The notes: generated by a model from the letters alone, not told the origin. A DNA stretch of 64,000 nt from Micromonospora humi (GCF_900090105.1 NZ_FMDM01000003.1:186001-250000), one strand, 5' to 3'. Counted from the first letter of the stretch, positions 1-9,404 are shown. Program-made: numbers and translations.

Positions 1-753
1 GTCGGCGCACTCGGTGAACTGACCCACCGCCACCCCGGCGAGCCCGTCCAGGGCGCCGCACCGGCGCAGGTGGGTCAGCATTCGGTCGATCTTGTACGGC
101 GGCTCCTGCACCTCCTCCACCAGCAGGATCGCGCCGGTCAGGTCCGGCATGTCCGGGGTGCCGACCGACGCGGTGATCAGGCAGAGGTTGCCGCCGATCA
201 GCCGGCCCTCGGCCCGCCCGGGCACCCGCACCGGATACGTCTCCTCCGCCTCCACCGCCGCCACGGTCACCGGTTCGGTGGTCATCAGCGCGGCGTGCAG
301 CGACTCCGCCGAGCGCAGCGGCGTGCGCTCGTCCCGCCAGGCGGCACCCGGACCGTGCACCCCGGCCAGCCGGGCGCCGCGCCAGAGCGCGAACTGCAAC
401 GCGGTGATGTCGGAGAAGCCGGCCACCACCTTCGGGTCCCGGCGCACCGCCGCCATGTCGATCAGGTCGACCACCCGCTGCGCGCCGTAGCCGCCCCGGG
501 TGCAGATCACGCCCCGGATCTCCGGGTCGGCGAACGCGGCGTTCAGGTCGTCGGCCCGCAGCGCGTCGTCGCCGGCCAGGTAACCCCGCCGGGCGTACGC
601 GTTCGGCGCGGGCACCGGCCGCAGGCCCCAGCCGGTGAGCAGCTCGATGCCGCGGGCCACCCGTTCCGGACGGGTCGGGCCGGACGGCGACACCAGCATC
701 ACCGCGTCGCCGGGACGCAGGGCCGGTGGGCGCAGGCAGTCGTCGGTGGGCAC
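1..753 (-). CDS. LD-carboxypeptidase (peptidase S66, LdcA-like), 3' end cut by window edge
   Basis: Serine peptidase of the S66 family, which removes the terminal D-residue from muropeptide tetrapeptides during cell-wall recycling or immunity-type cleavage. The 251 visible codons start at a GTG and read GDAVMLVSPSGP near the N-terminus, then a GGYGAQR motif, then GFSDITAL, which carries the expected nucleophile Ser. The EEVQEPPYKIDRML stretch near the window edge is where the family places its catalytic Glu. The C-terminal catalytic His region lies outside the window. The gene is divergent from the amidotransferase at 820. A TAGGCT -10 box ends 7 nt before the GTG, so the mRNA is probably leaderless. 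Family assignment is firm; the exact substrate is not. Confidence 0.88.
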   Translation of the reverse strand, partial: MPTDDCLRPPALRPGDAVMLVSPSGPTRPERVARGIELLTGWGLRPVPAPNAYARRGYLAGDDALRADDLNAAFADPEIRGVICTRGGYGAQRVVDLIDMAAVRRDPKVVAGFSDITALQFALWRGARLAGVHGPGAAWRDERTPLRSAESLHAALMTTEPVTVAAVEAEETYPVRVPGRAEGRLIGGNLCLITASVGTPDMPDLTGAILLVEEVQEPPYKIDRMLTHLRRCGALDGLAGVAVGQFTECAD

Positions 754-760
754 GATCGCG

Positions 761-812
761 AGCCTAGTGCCGCCGAGCCGGACCGACCGCGCTCGGGCGT
801 ACCGGCTAGCCT
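761..812. promoter_or_regulatory. Divergent leaderless promoter pair
   Basis: Two -10 hexamers face away from each other. On the minus strand TAGGCT lies at 766-761, 7 nt before the GTG at 753. On the plus strand TAGCCT lies at 807-812, 7 nt before the GTG at 820. Neither gene has a Shine-Dalgarno sequence, so both transcripts should begin at or next to the start codon. Confidence 0.6.
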
Positions 813-819
813 CGACGTC

Positions 820-1587
820 GTGGCGACCGCGCTGGTGATCGAGAACGACCCGACCGACGACCTCCGCCGCCTGGGGGAGTGGCTCACCGAAGGGGGGCTG
901 GAGCTGCGCGTCCTGCGCCCGCACGCGGGCGACGCGCTCCCCGCCGACCTCGACGGGTACGCCGCGCTGGTGGTGCTCGGCGGCGACCAGCAGGCCTATC
1001 CGCTGGCCGACGACAGCCCGGGCGCGCCCTGGTTCCCGGCGCTGGAGGGGCTGCTGCGCAAGGCGGTCCGGCACCGGGTGCCCACGCTGGCGATCTGCCT
1101 GGGCGCGCAGTTGCTCGCCACCGCGCACGCCGGCCGGGTCGAGCGCAGCCCGTCCGGGCCGGAGATCGGCCCCACCGTGGTCGGCCGGCGCGACGCCGCC
1201 GAGACCGACCCGCTGTTCCGCTACGTGCCGCTGATGCCCGACGTGCTCCAGTGGCACGCCGACGAGATCACCGAGCTGCCGCACGGCGCGACGCTGCTCG
1301 CCGCGTCCACCCGCTACCCGCACCAGGCGTTCCGCCTCGGCGACCGGGCCTGGGGGCTGCAGTTCCACATCGAGTGCGACACCGCGATGATCGCCGAGTG
1401 GTCCCACGACTCGGCCACGCTGGCCGAGCTGGGCTACGACCCGGAGCTGGTGGTGGCCGCCTGCGACCGGGCGATGGCCGACGTCGAGGAGGCCTGGCAG
1501 CCGTTCGCGATCCGGTTCGCCGCGCTCGCGCTCGGCGAGCTGGGCGACGACAGCCCGCGTCGCAGCCTCCCGCTGCTCGGGGCGTGA
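820..1587 (+). CDS. Class I glutamine amidotransferase-like protein
   Basis: A 255-residue GATase1-fold protein that would hydrolyse glutamine or a gamma-glutamyl substrate. The nucleophile Cys is about residue 93 in AICLGAQLLA, and the His/Glu pair is about residues 183 and 185 in QFHIE. The length and the QWHADE motif fit stand-alone GMP-synthase-like amidotransferases. The GTG at 820 is preferred over upstream in-frame codons because those run through the divergent LD-carboxypeptidase gene and a -10 box ends at 812. The stop is followed one base later by the glnE start, so the two genes form an operon. No synthase partner domain is present and the acceptor is unknown. Confidence 0.85.
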   Translation: MATALVIENDPTDDLRRLGEWLTEGGLELRVLRPHAGDALPADLDGYAALVVLGGDQQAYPLADDSPGAPWFPALEGLLRKAVRHRVPTLAICLGAQLLATAHAGRVERSPSGPEIGPTVVGRRDAAETDPLFRYVPLMPDVLQWHADEITELPHGATLLAASTRYPHQAFRLGDRAWGLQFHIECDTAMIAEWSHDSATLAELGYDPELVVAACDRAMADVEEAWQPFAIRFAALALGELGDDSPRRSLPLLGA

Positions 1588-1588
1588 G

Positions 1589-4500
1589 GTGACCCGGCCG
1601 GCCCGCGGGCGCCTGGCCCGCTACGGCTTCGCCGAGGGCGACGGCGCCACCCGCGCCGCCGACCTGCTCGGCCCGGACGGGCTCGGCCTGTGGCGCCCGG
1701 ACACCCAGGAACCGGCCGACGACCGGGCCGCCGAACTGCTCACCGCGCTGTCCCGGGCCGCCGACCCGGACCTGGCGCTGCGCCAACTGCACCGGCTGGT
1801 CGAGTCGGAGCGGCGCACCGGGGACGACGTGGCGATCCGCGACGCGCTCGCCGCCGACCCCGGGCTGCGCCGCCGGCTGGTCGCGGTGCTCGGCGCCTCC
1901 TCGGCGCTCGGCGACCACCTGGTCGCCAACCCCGGGCAGTGGGCGGTGCTGGCCACCGAGCCGGACGGGCTCGCCCCGACCGCCGACGGCCGGCTCGACC
2001 TGACCGCCGCCGCCAAGCTGACCACGCTCACCGGCGCGGTGCCGCTGCTGCGGCAGGCGTACCGGTTGGCGCTGCTGCGGATCGCGGCGGCGGACCTGAC
2101 CGGCGGGCGCGGCCTGGAGCAGACCATGGCGGCGCTCTCCGGGCTGGCCGACGCGACGCTCGCCGCCGCCTACGACATCGCCGTCGACGAGCTGCCCGAG
2201 GGCACCGCACCGCCCCGGCTCGCGGTCGTGGCGATGGGCAAGTGCGGCGGCGACGAGCTGAACTACGTCTCCGACGTCGACGTCATCTTCGTCGCCGCCG
2301 GGGACGACGACCTGACCGCCGCCACCCAGGTCGCCACCCGCCTGATCCACGTCTGTGGGCTGGTCGCCTGGCCGGTGGACGCCGCGCTGCGCCCGGAGGG
2401 CAACCGGGGCCCGCTGGTCCGCACGCTCGCCAGCCACCTGGCCTACTACCGCCGCTGGGCCCGCACCTGGGAGTTCCAGGCGCTGCTCAAGGCCCGCCCG
2501 GCGGCCGGCGACCTGGAGCTGGCCCGGGAGTGGATCGCGGCGCTCGCCCCGCTGGTCTGGACCGCCGCCGAGCGCCCGGAGGCGGTCTCCGACGTCCGGT
2601 CCATGCGCCGCAAGATCCTCGACAACGTCCCGCCGAAGGAGCTGGAACGCGAGATCAAGCGCGGCCCGGGCGGGCTGCGCGACATCGAGTTCGCCGTGCA
2701 ACTGCTCCAGCTCGTGCACGGCCGCGGGGACGAGTCGCTGCGCGTGCCGGGCACCGTGCCGGCGCTGCGCGCCCTGGTCGCCGGCGGCTACGTCGGCCGC
2801 GCCGACGGCGAGGCGCTGCTGCGCGGCTACCGCTTCCTGCGCGCCGTCGAGCACCGGCTCCAGCTCCAGGGCCTGCGCCGCACCCACACCGTGCCGACCG
2901 AGCCGGCCGCGCTGCGCTGGCTCGCCGCCGCGCTCGGCTACACGGCCACCCCGGGCCGCAGCGCCGTCGAGGAGTTCCGCGCCGAGTGGGTCACCCACGC
3001 CAGCGAGGTACGCCGGCTGCACGCCAAACTGCTCTACCGGCCGCTGCTGGAGTCGGTGGCCCGGGTGCCGGCCGAGGGGCTGCGGCTGACCCCACAGGCC
3101 GCCCGGCACCGGCTGGAGGTGCTCGGCTTCGCCGACCCGGCCGGCGCGCTGCGACACCTGCAGGCACTCACCGGCGGCGTCAGCCGCACCGCCGCGATCC
3201 AGCGCACGCTGCTGCCGGTCCTGCTCGACGAGTTCGCCGACGCCCCGGAGCCGGACCGGGGGCTGCTCAACTACCGGCAGGTGTCCGACAAGCTCGGCAG
3301 CACCCCGTGGTATCTGCGCCTGCTGCGCGACTCCGGCCCGGTGGCCCGCCGGCTGGCCCGGGTGCTCTCCTCCTCCCGGTACGCCGCCGACCTGCTGGCC
3401 CGCGAGCCCGAGGCGCTGCGGCTGCTGGCCGAGGACAGCGAACTGACCCCGCGCCCCCGGGAGACGCTCGTCGAGGGCTTCGTCGCCGCCGCCGCCCGGC
3501 ACGACGACCCGGTCGAGGCCACCCGGGCGGTCCGCGCGCTGCGCCGCCGCGAGCTGGTCCGGATCGCCGCCGCCGACGTGCTCAGCCGGGCCGGGTCGCT
3601 CGCCCCGCTCACCCCGCGCCCGGTCGGCGGCGGGGAACGGCGGCCCACTGTGGTCGACGTGACCGCCGTCGGCACCGCGCTGTCCCACGTCACCGACGCC
3701 ACCCTGGCCGCCGCGCTGCGCGCCGCCCGGGCCGCCCAGCCCGGGCCGCCGGGCCTGCGCTTCGCGGTGATCGGCATGGGCCGGCTCGGCGGGTACGAGT
3801 CGAACTACCTGTCCGACGCCGACGTGCTCTTCGTCTACGACCCGCCGCCCGGGGTGGAGGAGAGCACCGCCAGCGCCGCCGCGCACGCGATCGCCGAGGA
3901 GTTGCGCCGGCTGCTCTCCGCGCCCGCCCCCGACCCACCGCTCGGCGTCGACGCCGACCTGCGCCCCGAGGGCCGGCAGGGCCCGCTGGTCCGCAGCCTG
4001 GCCGCGTACGCCCAGTACTACGCGCGCTGGTCGAAGGTGTGGGAGGCGCAGGCGCTGCTGCGGGCCCGGTTCGTCTGCGGCGACGCCGAGCTGGGCGCCG
4101 AGTTCGAGGCGATGATCGAGCCGGTGCGCTACCCGGCCGACGGGCTGACCCGCGAGCAGGTGGTGGAGATCCGCCGGATCAAGGCGCGGGTGGAGACCGA
4201 GCGGCTGCCCCGCGGCGCCGACCCGGCCACCCACACCAAGCTGGGCCGGGGCGGTCTGGCCGACGTCGAGTGGGCGGTGCAGCTGCTGCAGCTCCGGCAC
4301 GCCGGCGCGCTGCCCGCGCTGCGCGGCACCCGTACCCTCGACGCCCTGGCGGCGGCCCGCGACGCCGGCCTGCTCGACGGCGAGGAGGCGGCCGAGCTGG
4401 CCGCCGGCTGGACGCTCGCCGCCCAGGTCCGCGACGCGTTGATGCTGGTCCGGGGTCGGGCCGGCGACCAGCTGCCCCGGCACGGGGTGGAGCTGGCCGG

Positions 4501-4612
4501 GGTGGTGCGCCTGCTCGGCCGCGACGACCCGGGCGAGTTCCTCGACGAGTACCTGCGCGTGGGCCGGCACTCCCGCACCGTCGTCCAGCGCATCCTCGAA
4601 GCCCCCCTGTAA
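1589..4612 (+). CDS. glnE: Bifunctional glutamine synthetase adenylyltransferase/deadenylase
   Basis: Adenylylates and deadenylylates a conserved Tyr of glutamine synthetase to adjust its activity to nitrogen status. The 1007 residues match the family length and contain two nucleotidyltransferase modules. The first has GKCGGDELNYVSDVDV near residue 216 (N-terminal, deadenylase half). The second has GMGRLGGYESNYLSDADV near residue 729 (C-terminal, adenylylase half). The GTG start lies one base after the amidotransferase stop. Its target, glnA, lies 5 kb downstream on the other strand. The TAA stop at 4610-4612 is part of dispersed palindromic repeat copy A, so the final codons abut or were set by that repeat. 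Confidence 0.96.
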   Translation: MTRPARGRLARYGFAEGDGATRAADLLGPDGLGLWRPDTQEPADDRAAELLTALSRAADPDLALRQLHRLVESERRTGDDVAIRDALAADPGLRRRLVAVLGASSALGDHLVANPGQWAVLATEPDGLAPTADGRLDLTAAAKLTTLTGAVPLLRQAYRLALLRIAAADLTGGRGLEQTMAALSGLADATLAAAYDIAVDELPEGTAPPRLAVVAMGKCGGDELNYVSDVDVIFVAAGDDDLTAATQVATRLIHVCGLVAWPVDAALRPEGNRGPLVRTLASHLAYYRRWARTWEFQALLKARPAAGDLELAREWIAALAPLVWTAAERPEAVSDVRSMRRKILDNVPPKELEREIKRGPGGLRDIEFAVQLLQLVHGRGDESLRVPGTVPALRALVAGGYVGRADGEALLRGYRFLRAVEHRLQLQGLRRTHTVPTEPAALRWLAAALGYTATPGRSAVEEFRAEWVTHASEVRRLHAKLLYRPLLESVARVPAEGLRLTPQAARHRLEVLGFADPAGALRHLQALTGGVSRTAAIQRTLLPVLLDEFADAPEPDRGLLNYRQVSDKLGSTPWYLRLLRDSGPVARRLARVLSSSRYAADLLAREPEALRLLAEDSELTPRPRETLVEGFVAAAARHDDPVEATRAVRALRRRELVRIAAADVLSRAGSLAPLTPRPVGGGERRPTVVDVTAVGTALSHVTDATLAAALRAARAAQPGPPGLRFAVIGMGRLGGYESNYLSDADVLFVYDPPPGVEESTASAAAHAIAEELRRLLSAPAPDPPLGVDADLRPEGRQGPLVRSLAAYAQYYARWSKVWEAQALLRARFVCGDAELGAEFEAMIEPVRYPADGLTREQVVEIRRIKARVETERLPRGADPATHTKLGRGGLADVEWAVQLLQLRHAGALPALRGTRTLDALAAARDAGLLDGEEAAELAAGWTLAAQVRDALMLVRGRAGDQLPRHGVELAGVVRLLGRDDPGEFLDEYLRVGRHSRTVVQRILEAPL

Positions 4613-4665
4613 GGAGGGGCCCCCGCTTAACGCATTCTGCATAGGCGGGGCCCCTTTTTAACACC
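4608..4665 (+). repeat. Dispersed palindromic repeat, copy A (full)
   Basis: A 58-bp interrupted palindrome running from TGTAAGGAGGGGCCCC to a right end of TTTTTAACACC. The centre carries TTAACGCATTCTGCATA. It lies between convergent genes and supplies the glnE stop codon. It is nearly identical to copy E at 37126-37185, which is in the opposite orientation (about three differences). It may act as a bidirectional terminator, because the outer arms can form a long GC hairpin flanked by A/T-rich ends. Confidence 0.85.
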
Positions 4666-4683
4666 GCTGTGGCGAACGACCGG

Positions 4684-6393
4684 TCAGCTGGTGAGGGTGT
4701 AGGTGCCGGGGCGGGGGACCGTGACGGTGAGCCAGTCGCCGGCGGGGGAGAGCGTGGCGCCGCCGGTGACGGTGAGCCAGCGGTCGTGGCGGACCCGGAC
4801 CGGGACCGGGCCGGCCGCCGAGGCGCGGAACGTGACCGTGGCGCCGTCCTGCCGGACCAACTCGCCGGGCGCCCCGACCAGCGGGGTGGGGTCGGCGACC
4901 GCGTACAGCCGCCAGTGCCGGTCGGACCAGACCTCGGTCAGGTAGGGCTGGCCGGCGGTCACCAGCTCCGCCTCCGGCCGGCCCACCCAGGACAGCTCGG
5001 CGTCGGGCACGGCGACGTACTGCACCGCGTTGTCGGCCAACCAGGCCCGGTAGCTGTCGGCGGTCAGCGGGACGCCGGTGCCGGCCGCGCCGGGCACGGT
5101 GGTGAAGAACAGCGGATTGCGGTCGATGTCGGCCTGCCGCAGCCAGCCCCGGGCCAGCGGCACCTCGCCGAGGCGGGCGGCCTCCCAGTAGTTGCGGGTC
5201 GGCGGCACCTCCACCCGCCCGGTGAGCCCGCGTCGGGCCAGCTCCGCCCGCAGCGGCGCGAAGTACGCCGGGTCGGCCGTCGGGTCGTCGGCGCTGCCCA
5301 GGTCGGCGCTGACCACCGGCGGCTGCCACCAGCACACCACCGCCAGCAACGCGGCCAGCCCGACCGCACCGGCGGCCCGGGGTACGCCGCGCCCGGCGCC
5401 GTCGCGTCGTGTCGCGCGAGCGGGAAGCAGACGCCCGGTGAGCGCGCGCGGGACCGTCGCGGCGGCGGCCAGCACCGGCAGCGCGAACATCACCACCAGC
5501 CGGGTGGCGTTCAACCCGACCGGGGTGGGGAGCAGCGCCGCCGCCAGCACCCCGGCCGCGGAGAGCAGCGCGCCCACCCGCACCGGCCGGTACGCCACCA
5601 GCGCCGCCACCAGCAGGCTGGTCACCACGGCGTGCACCGTGTCGGCCCGGCTGATGTTCATCCAGCCGCCCTCGCCGAAGAGCAGCCCGGTCACCGCGAG
5701 CGGAGCGGCGGCCGGCACGGCGAGCAGCAGTCCGTCGGCCCACCGCCGGCCGAGCAGCAGCGCGACGCCGGCCAGCCCGACGAACAGCCCGGCCACCGGA
5801 CTGGCCGCCGAGGCGAGCAGCGCGGCCACGACGACCGCCCCGGCGCGCGGCAGGCCGACCCATCCGGCCGCTCCGGCGGATGTCGGACCGGTCGAGTCGG
5901 ACGCTTCGGCGGGCAGCGAGCCGGGCGACGGACCGGTCGGGCGGGCGTCCCGCGCCCGCGTCGCCGCGGTGGGCAGGGTGAGGGCGAGCAGCGCGGCCAG
6001 GCCGAACGCGACGCCGAGGGCGTAGGTGACCCGGCCGGAGACCAGATTGCCGGCGATCGTCACCACCCCGACCAGGCTGCCGAGCAGCGGGCGGGGCACC
6101 CGGACCCGGACCAACAGCGCCGCGAACGCGGTCGCGGACGCGAGCAGCGCGAGCGCGCCGGTGGGGCGCACCCCGAGCAGCGCCATCAGCGGCGGCGAGA
6201 CGAGGCTGTAGCCCCACGGGTGCACCCCGCCGTACCAGCGCAGGTCGACCAGGGCGGGCCCGTGCGCGGCGAAGAAGCCGGCGCGGGCGACCTGGGCGGA
6301 CAGGTCCGAGCCGGTGGCCGGCAGGGTCAGGTAGAGCACGGCGAGGACGAGCGCCGACGCGGCGGACACCGCGACCACCCGAGCACCGCGCAT
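4684..6393 (-). CDS. Polytopic membrane protein, GT-C-like, function unknown
   Basis: A 569-residue integral membrane protein. An N-terminal signal-anchor-like helix is followed by about ten hydrophobic segments over the first 350 residues. A soluble C-terminal region of roughly 200 residues ends in a small beta-rich domain (GDWLTVTVPRPGTYTLTS). This topology, with an extracytoplasmic loop after TM1 containing an acidic residue, resembles GT-C glycosyltransferases or cell-wall polymer enzymes. I recognise no diagnostic motif, so no function is assigned. The ATG at 6393 is preceded by GGAGGTG at good spacing. The gene is divergent from the mannosyltransferase pair with only 36 bp between starts, which suggests shared regulation and a link to lipoglycan assembly. 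Confidence 0.7.
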   Translation of the reverse strand: MRGARVVAVSAASALVLAVLYLTLPATGSDLSAQVARAGFFAAHGPALVDLRWYGGVHPWGYSLVSPPLMALLGVRPTGALALLASATAFAALLVRVRVPRPLLGSLVGVVTIAGNLVSGRVTYALGVAFGLAALLALTLPTAATRARDARPTGPSPGSLPAEASDSTGPTSAGAAGWVGLPRAGAVVVAALLASAASPVAGLFVGLAGVALLLGRRWADGLLLAVPAAAPLAVTGLLFGEGGWMNISRADTVHAVVTSLLVAALVAYRPVRVGALLSAAGVLAAALLPTPVGLNATRLVVMFALPVLAAAATVPRALTGRLLPARATRRDGAGRGVPRAAGAVGLAALLAVVCWWQPPVVSADLGSADDPTADPAYFAPLRAELARRGLTGRVEVPPTRNYWEAARLGEVPLARGWLRQADIDRNPLFFTTVPGAAGTGVPLTADSYRAWLADNAVQYVAVPDAELSWVGRPEAELVTAGQPYLTEVWSDRHWRLYAVADPTPLVGAPGELVRQDGATVTFRASAAGPVPVRVRHDRWLTVTGGATLSPAGDWLTVTVPRPGTYTLTS

Positions 6394-6429
6394 GCCCACC
6401 TCCTGATCGCGAACCACCGTACTGGCAGC

Positions 6430-7842
6430 ATGGTGAACGTGTCTCACCACCTCTCGCGCTGGACCGGTCTGGCCGGCTCGGCGCTGCTCGCCGTGGCCGC
6501 GTACCTCGGCGGTGCGCTGCCCGACGGTGAACTGCGCCCCACCCCGGTCAGTATCTGGCAGGGCCGGAACGGACCGCTGATCATCGGATTGTGGCTCGCC
6601 GGCACGGCGTTGCTGGCCTGGGCGTGGTGGTCGCTGCGCGACCGGGTGCCGTCGAGCCGGTGGGTGCTCGTCACGGTCGGGCTCTGGCTGTTGCCGATGC
6701 TCGTCGCTCCGCCGCTGGGCAGCCGGGACGTGTACGCCTACGCGTGTCAGGGTGCCAGCTTCTCGGCCGGGATCAACCCGTACGAACAGGGCGTGTCGGC
6801 GCTGCCGTGTCCGTGGCTGGACACGATCTCGTACATCTGGCGGGACACCCCGGCCCCGTACGGGCCGTTGTTCGTGCTGCTCGCCGGCGCGGTGGTGAAG
6901 GCCACCGGCTCGCTGCTCGGCGCCGTCGTGCTGTTCCGGGTGCTCGCCCTGGTCGGGGTGGCGCTGACCGCCTGGGCGTTGCCGGTGCTGGCCCGCCGCT
7001 GCGGGGTGCCCCCGAAGCGGGCGCTCTGGCTGGCGCTGGCCAGTCCGCTGGTGCCGGTGCACCTGGCCTCCGGGGCGCACAACGACGCAATGATGGTCGG
7101 CCTGCTCGTCGCCGGGCTGGCCGTGGTGGCGTCCCGGCCGGGCCGGCCGGGACCGCTGCTCGCCGGCGGGTTGCTGCTCGGCCTGGCCGCCGGCATCAAG
7201 GTCACCGCGCTGGTGGTGGTGCCGTTCGCGGCGCTCGCCGCGGTCGTCGGGCCGTACCGGATCCGGACGCTGGTCCGCGACGGCGGGTGGGTGGTCGGCG
7301 GCGCGTTGGCCGCGCTCGCCGCCGCGACGATGGTCGCCGGCCTCGGCCTCGGTTTCATCAGCGGGCTGGAACAGGGCGGGCTGGTGGTGGCCTGGACGTC
7401 GCCGCCGACCGCGGTCGGGCAGACCGTCGGCTACCTGCTGGCGCCGTTCGGGGTGCACGTCGACGCGTTGCCGGCGACCCGGGCGATCGGCATGGTCGTG
7501 CTGGTCGCGCTGCTGGTGTGGCTCTGGTTCCGGGCGTGGCGTCGGGGCGAGCCGTTCTGGCACGCGGCGCTGGCGTTGGTCGCCACCGTCGCGCTCGCGC
7601 CGCTGTTCCACCCCTGGTACTGGCTCTGGCCGCTGGCCGTGCTGGCCGCCACCGCGCGGCGGACCGGCTGGTTCGCGATCGTCACCCTGGTGTCGTCGTT
7701 CCTGGTGCTGGCCGACGGGACCGGTCTGCCCCGCTACACCAAGATGCCCGGCGCGCCGTTGATGACGTTGTTCGTGATCGTGCTGGTCGTCCGGTTGGTA
7801 CGGTCGGCTCGGAAGGGGCGGCAGCCGGTCCTGGTGGAGTGA
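6430..7842 (+). CDS. MptB-like polyprenol-phosphomannose-dependent alpha-1,6-mannosyltransferase
   Basis: A 470-residue multi-spanning GT-C enzyme expected to extend a mannan or lipomannan backbone on the outer face of the membrane, using polyprenyl-phosphate mannose. Family signs are PPLGSRDVYAYACQG around residue 95 (the acidic residue in the first outer loop), then WRDTPAPYGPLF, the GAHNDAMMVG segment and a late FHPWYWLWPLAV helix. The ATG at 6430 is the first plausible start after the divergent gene. The next gene is a paralogue with the same landmarks, so the pair probably arose by tandem duplication. The exact linkage made cannot be read from sequence. Confidence 0.82.
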   Translation: MVNVSHHLSRWTGLAGSALLAVAAYLGGALPDGELRPTPVSIWQGRNGPLIIGLWLAGTALLAWAWWSLRDRVPSSRWVLVTVGLWLLPMLVAPPLGSRDVYAYACQGASFSAGINPYEQGVSALPCPWLDTISYIWRDTPAPYGPLFVLLAGAVVKATGSLLGAVVLFRVLALVGVALTAWALPVLARRCGVPPKRALWLALASPLVPVHLASGAHNDAMMVGLLVAGLAVVASRPGRPGPLLAGGLLLGLAAGIKVTALVVVPFAALAAVVGPYRIRTLVRDGGWVVGGALAALAAATMVAGLGLGFISGLEQGGLVVAWTSPPTAVGQTVGYLLAPFGVHVDALPATRAIGMVVLVALLVWLWFRAWRRGEPFWHAALALVATVALAPLFHPWYWLWPLAVLAATARRTGWFAIVTLVSSFLVLADGTGLPRYTKMPGAPLMTLFVIVLVVRLVRSARKGRQPVLVE

Positions 7843-7853
7843 GGAGGGTGCCG

Positions 7854-9347
7854 GTGAGCGAGCCCGACGCGCCGGTCCGGCCGGTCGCCGCCGCGCTCGC
7901 CCGGTACGCCGGTCTCGCCGGGGCGGTCCTGCTCACCGTCGCCGGCTGGCTGGGCGGGGCCCTGCCCGACGCGCCGCCGCGCGCCACGCTCGCCGCTCTC
8001 TGGCACGCCCCGCACGGGCCGGTGACGCTCGGCTGCTGGTCGGTGGGGACCGTGCTGCTGGTGGGCGCCTGGTGGTCGCTGCGCTGGGGTGCCCCGTCGG
8101 GCCGGTGGGCCTACCTGACCGCCGGGCTCTGGTCGCTGCCGCTGCTGGCCGCGCCGCCGCTGGGCAGCCGGGACGTCTACTCGTACGTCTGTCAGGGCTG
8201 GACCTGGACGCGGGGGGTCAGTCCGTACCGGGTGGGGGTCGAGGCGGCCGGCTGCCCGTGGACCGGGTCGGTGTCCCCGATCTGGCGGGACACCCCGGCG
8301 CCGTACGGGCCGTTCTTCGTGCTGCTGGCCGGGCTGGCGGTGCTCGCCGGCGGCGGCCTGGTCGGGGCGATCGTGCTGCTCCGGCTGGTCGCGCTGGCCG
8401 GGGTGCTGCTGGCCGCGCTCTGCCTGCCGGGCCTGGCCCGCGCCGCCGGGGTGCCCACCCGCCGGGCGGCCTGGCTGGTGCTGGCGTGCCCGCTGGTCGG
8501 GGTGCACCTGGTCGCCGGCGCGCACAACGACGCGCTCGCGCTCGGGCTGGTCCTGTTCGGGCTGCTGGTGCTGATCCGCCGCCCGGGCAAGGCACGCGCG
8601 CTGGTGGTGGCCGGGGTGCTGCTGGGCCTGGCGGTCGCGGTGAAGGCGACCGCCGTGGTGGTGCTGCCGTTCGCGGCGCTCGCCGCCGTGCTCGGTCGCT
8701 ACACCTGGCGGACGCTGCTGCGCGACGGGGGTCGGCTGGCCGCCGTGGTGCTCGGCACGCTGCTGGTGCTCTCGCTCGCCACCGGCCTCGGGTGGGGCTG
8801 GGTGGACGGGCTGGGTCGCAGCGGCGACTCGCAGCAGTGGACCTCGCCGCCGACCGCTGTCGGGTTCGTCGTCGACTACGCCGGTGAGCTGGCCGGCCGG
8901 CACCCGCACGCCGTGCCGGTGACCCGGGCGATCGGGCTGGTGCTGCTGGCCGGGCTGCTGGTGGCGCTCTGGTGGTGGGCGTGGACGGCGTTGCGCGCGC
9001 TGAACGACGCCCGGCAGCGGGTGGCCCGGCTCACCGTGGCCCGGCCCCGGGTGGCGCTGCTCGGTGCCGGCCTGGCGCTGGCCGCCACCGTGCTGCTCGC
9101 CCCGGTCTTCCATCCCTGGTACGCGATCTGGCCACTGGCCCTGCTGGCGGTGGTGGTGGTCTCGCCGGCCCGGACGGTCTGGTTCGTGGCGCCCAGCGCG
9201 GTGGCCTCGGTGCTCACGCTGCCGGACGGCACGAACCTGGCCCGGTTCACCAAGGCGCCCGGCGCCGTGCTGATGACGGTGCTGGTGGTGGTCGTCGTGG
9301 CGGCCGGCGTCCGGGCCGGGCGGCGCTATCGACGCGCGCCGCGCTGA
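7854..9347 (+). CDS. Second MptB-like mannosyltransferase (tandem paralogue)
   Basis: A 497-residue GT-C membrane protein sharing all landmarks of the preceding gene: PPLGSRDVYSYVCQG, WRDTPAPYGPFF, VAGAHNDALALG, WTSPPTAVGFV and FHPWYAIWPLAL. The GTG at 7854 is chosen because GAGGAGGG, which overlaps the end of the preceding gene, lies about 6 nt upstream. An in-frame GTG at 7848 is too close to that site. Co-transcription with the first copy is clear from the 11-bp gap. The two copies may have split elongation and branching roles, but that is inference. Confidence 0.82.
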   Translation: MSEPDAPVRPVAAALARYAGLAGAVLLTVAGWLGGALPDAPPRATLAALWHAPHGPVTLGCWSVGTVLLVGAWWSLRWGAPSGRWAYLTAGLWSLPLLAAPPLGSRDVYSYVCQGWTWTRGVSPYRVGVEAAGCPWTGSVSPIWRDTPAPYGPFFVLLAGLAVLAGGGLVGAIVLLRLVALAGVLLAALCLPGLARAAGVPTRRAAWLVLACPLVGVHLVAGAHNDALALGLVLFGLLVLIRRPGKARALVVAGVLLGLAVAVKATAVVVLPFAALAAVLGRYTWRTLLRDGGRLAAVVLGTLLVLSLATGLGWGWVDGLGRSGDSQQWTSPPTAVGFVVDYAGELAGRHPHAVPVTRAIGLVLLAGLLVALWWWAWTALRALNDARQRVARLTVARPRVALLGAGLALAATVLLAPVFHPWYAIWPLALLAVVVVSPARTVWFVAPSAVASVLTLPDGTNLARFTKAPGAVLMTVLVVVVVAAGVRAGRRYRRAPR

Positions 9348-9364
9348 TCTGCCCGGCAGCGAAA

Positions 9365-9404
9365 CGGCCGGGCCGGCCCCGCGGTGGCGGAGCCGGCCCG
9401 GCCG
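9365..9404. terminator. Convergent hairpin terminator
   Basis: Inverted repeat CGGCCGGGCCGGC / GCCGGCCCGGCCG with a 14-nt loop. It lies between the stops of the mannosyltransferase (plus) and glnA (minus) and could serve both. There is no T-tract, as is usual in high-GC actinobacteria. Confidence 0.7.

Noticed and set aside
1268..4642. 1124-residue open frame antisense to glnE
   Set aside because: It is a Gln/Gly/Arg/Val-rich shadow on the opposite strand of glnE with no domain pattern. GlnE motifs are unmistakable on the plus strand.
4684..9347. Natural-product gene cluster around the glycosyltransferases
   Set aside because: No polyketide, peptide or tailoring enzymes are present. The genes fit lipoglycan synthesis better.
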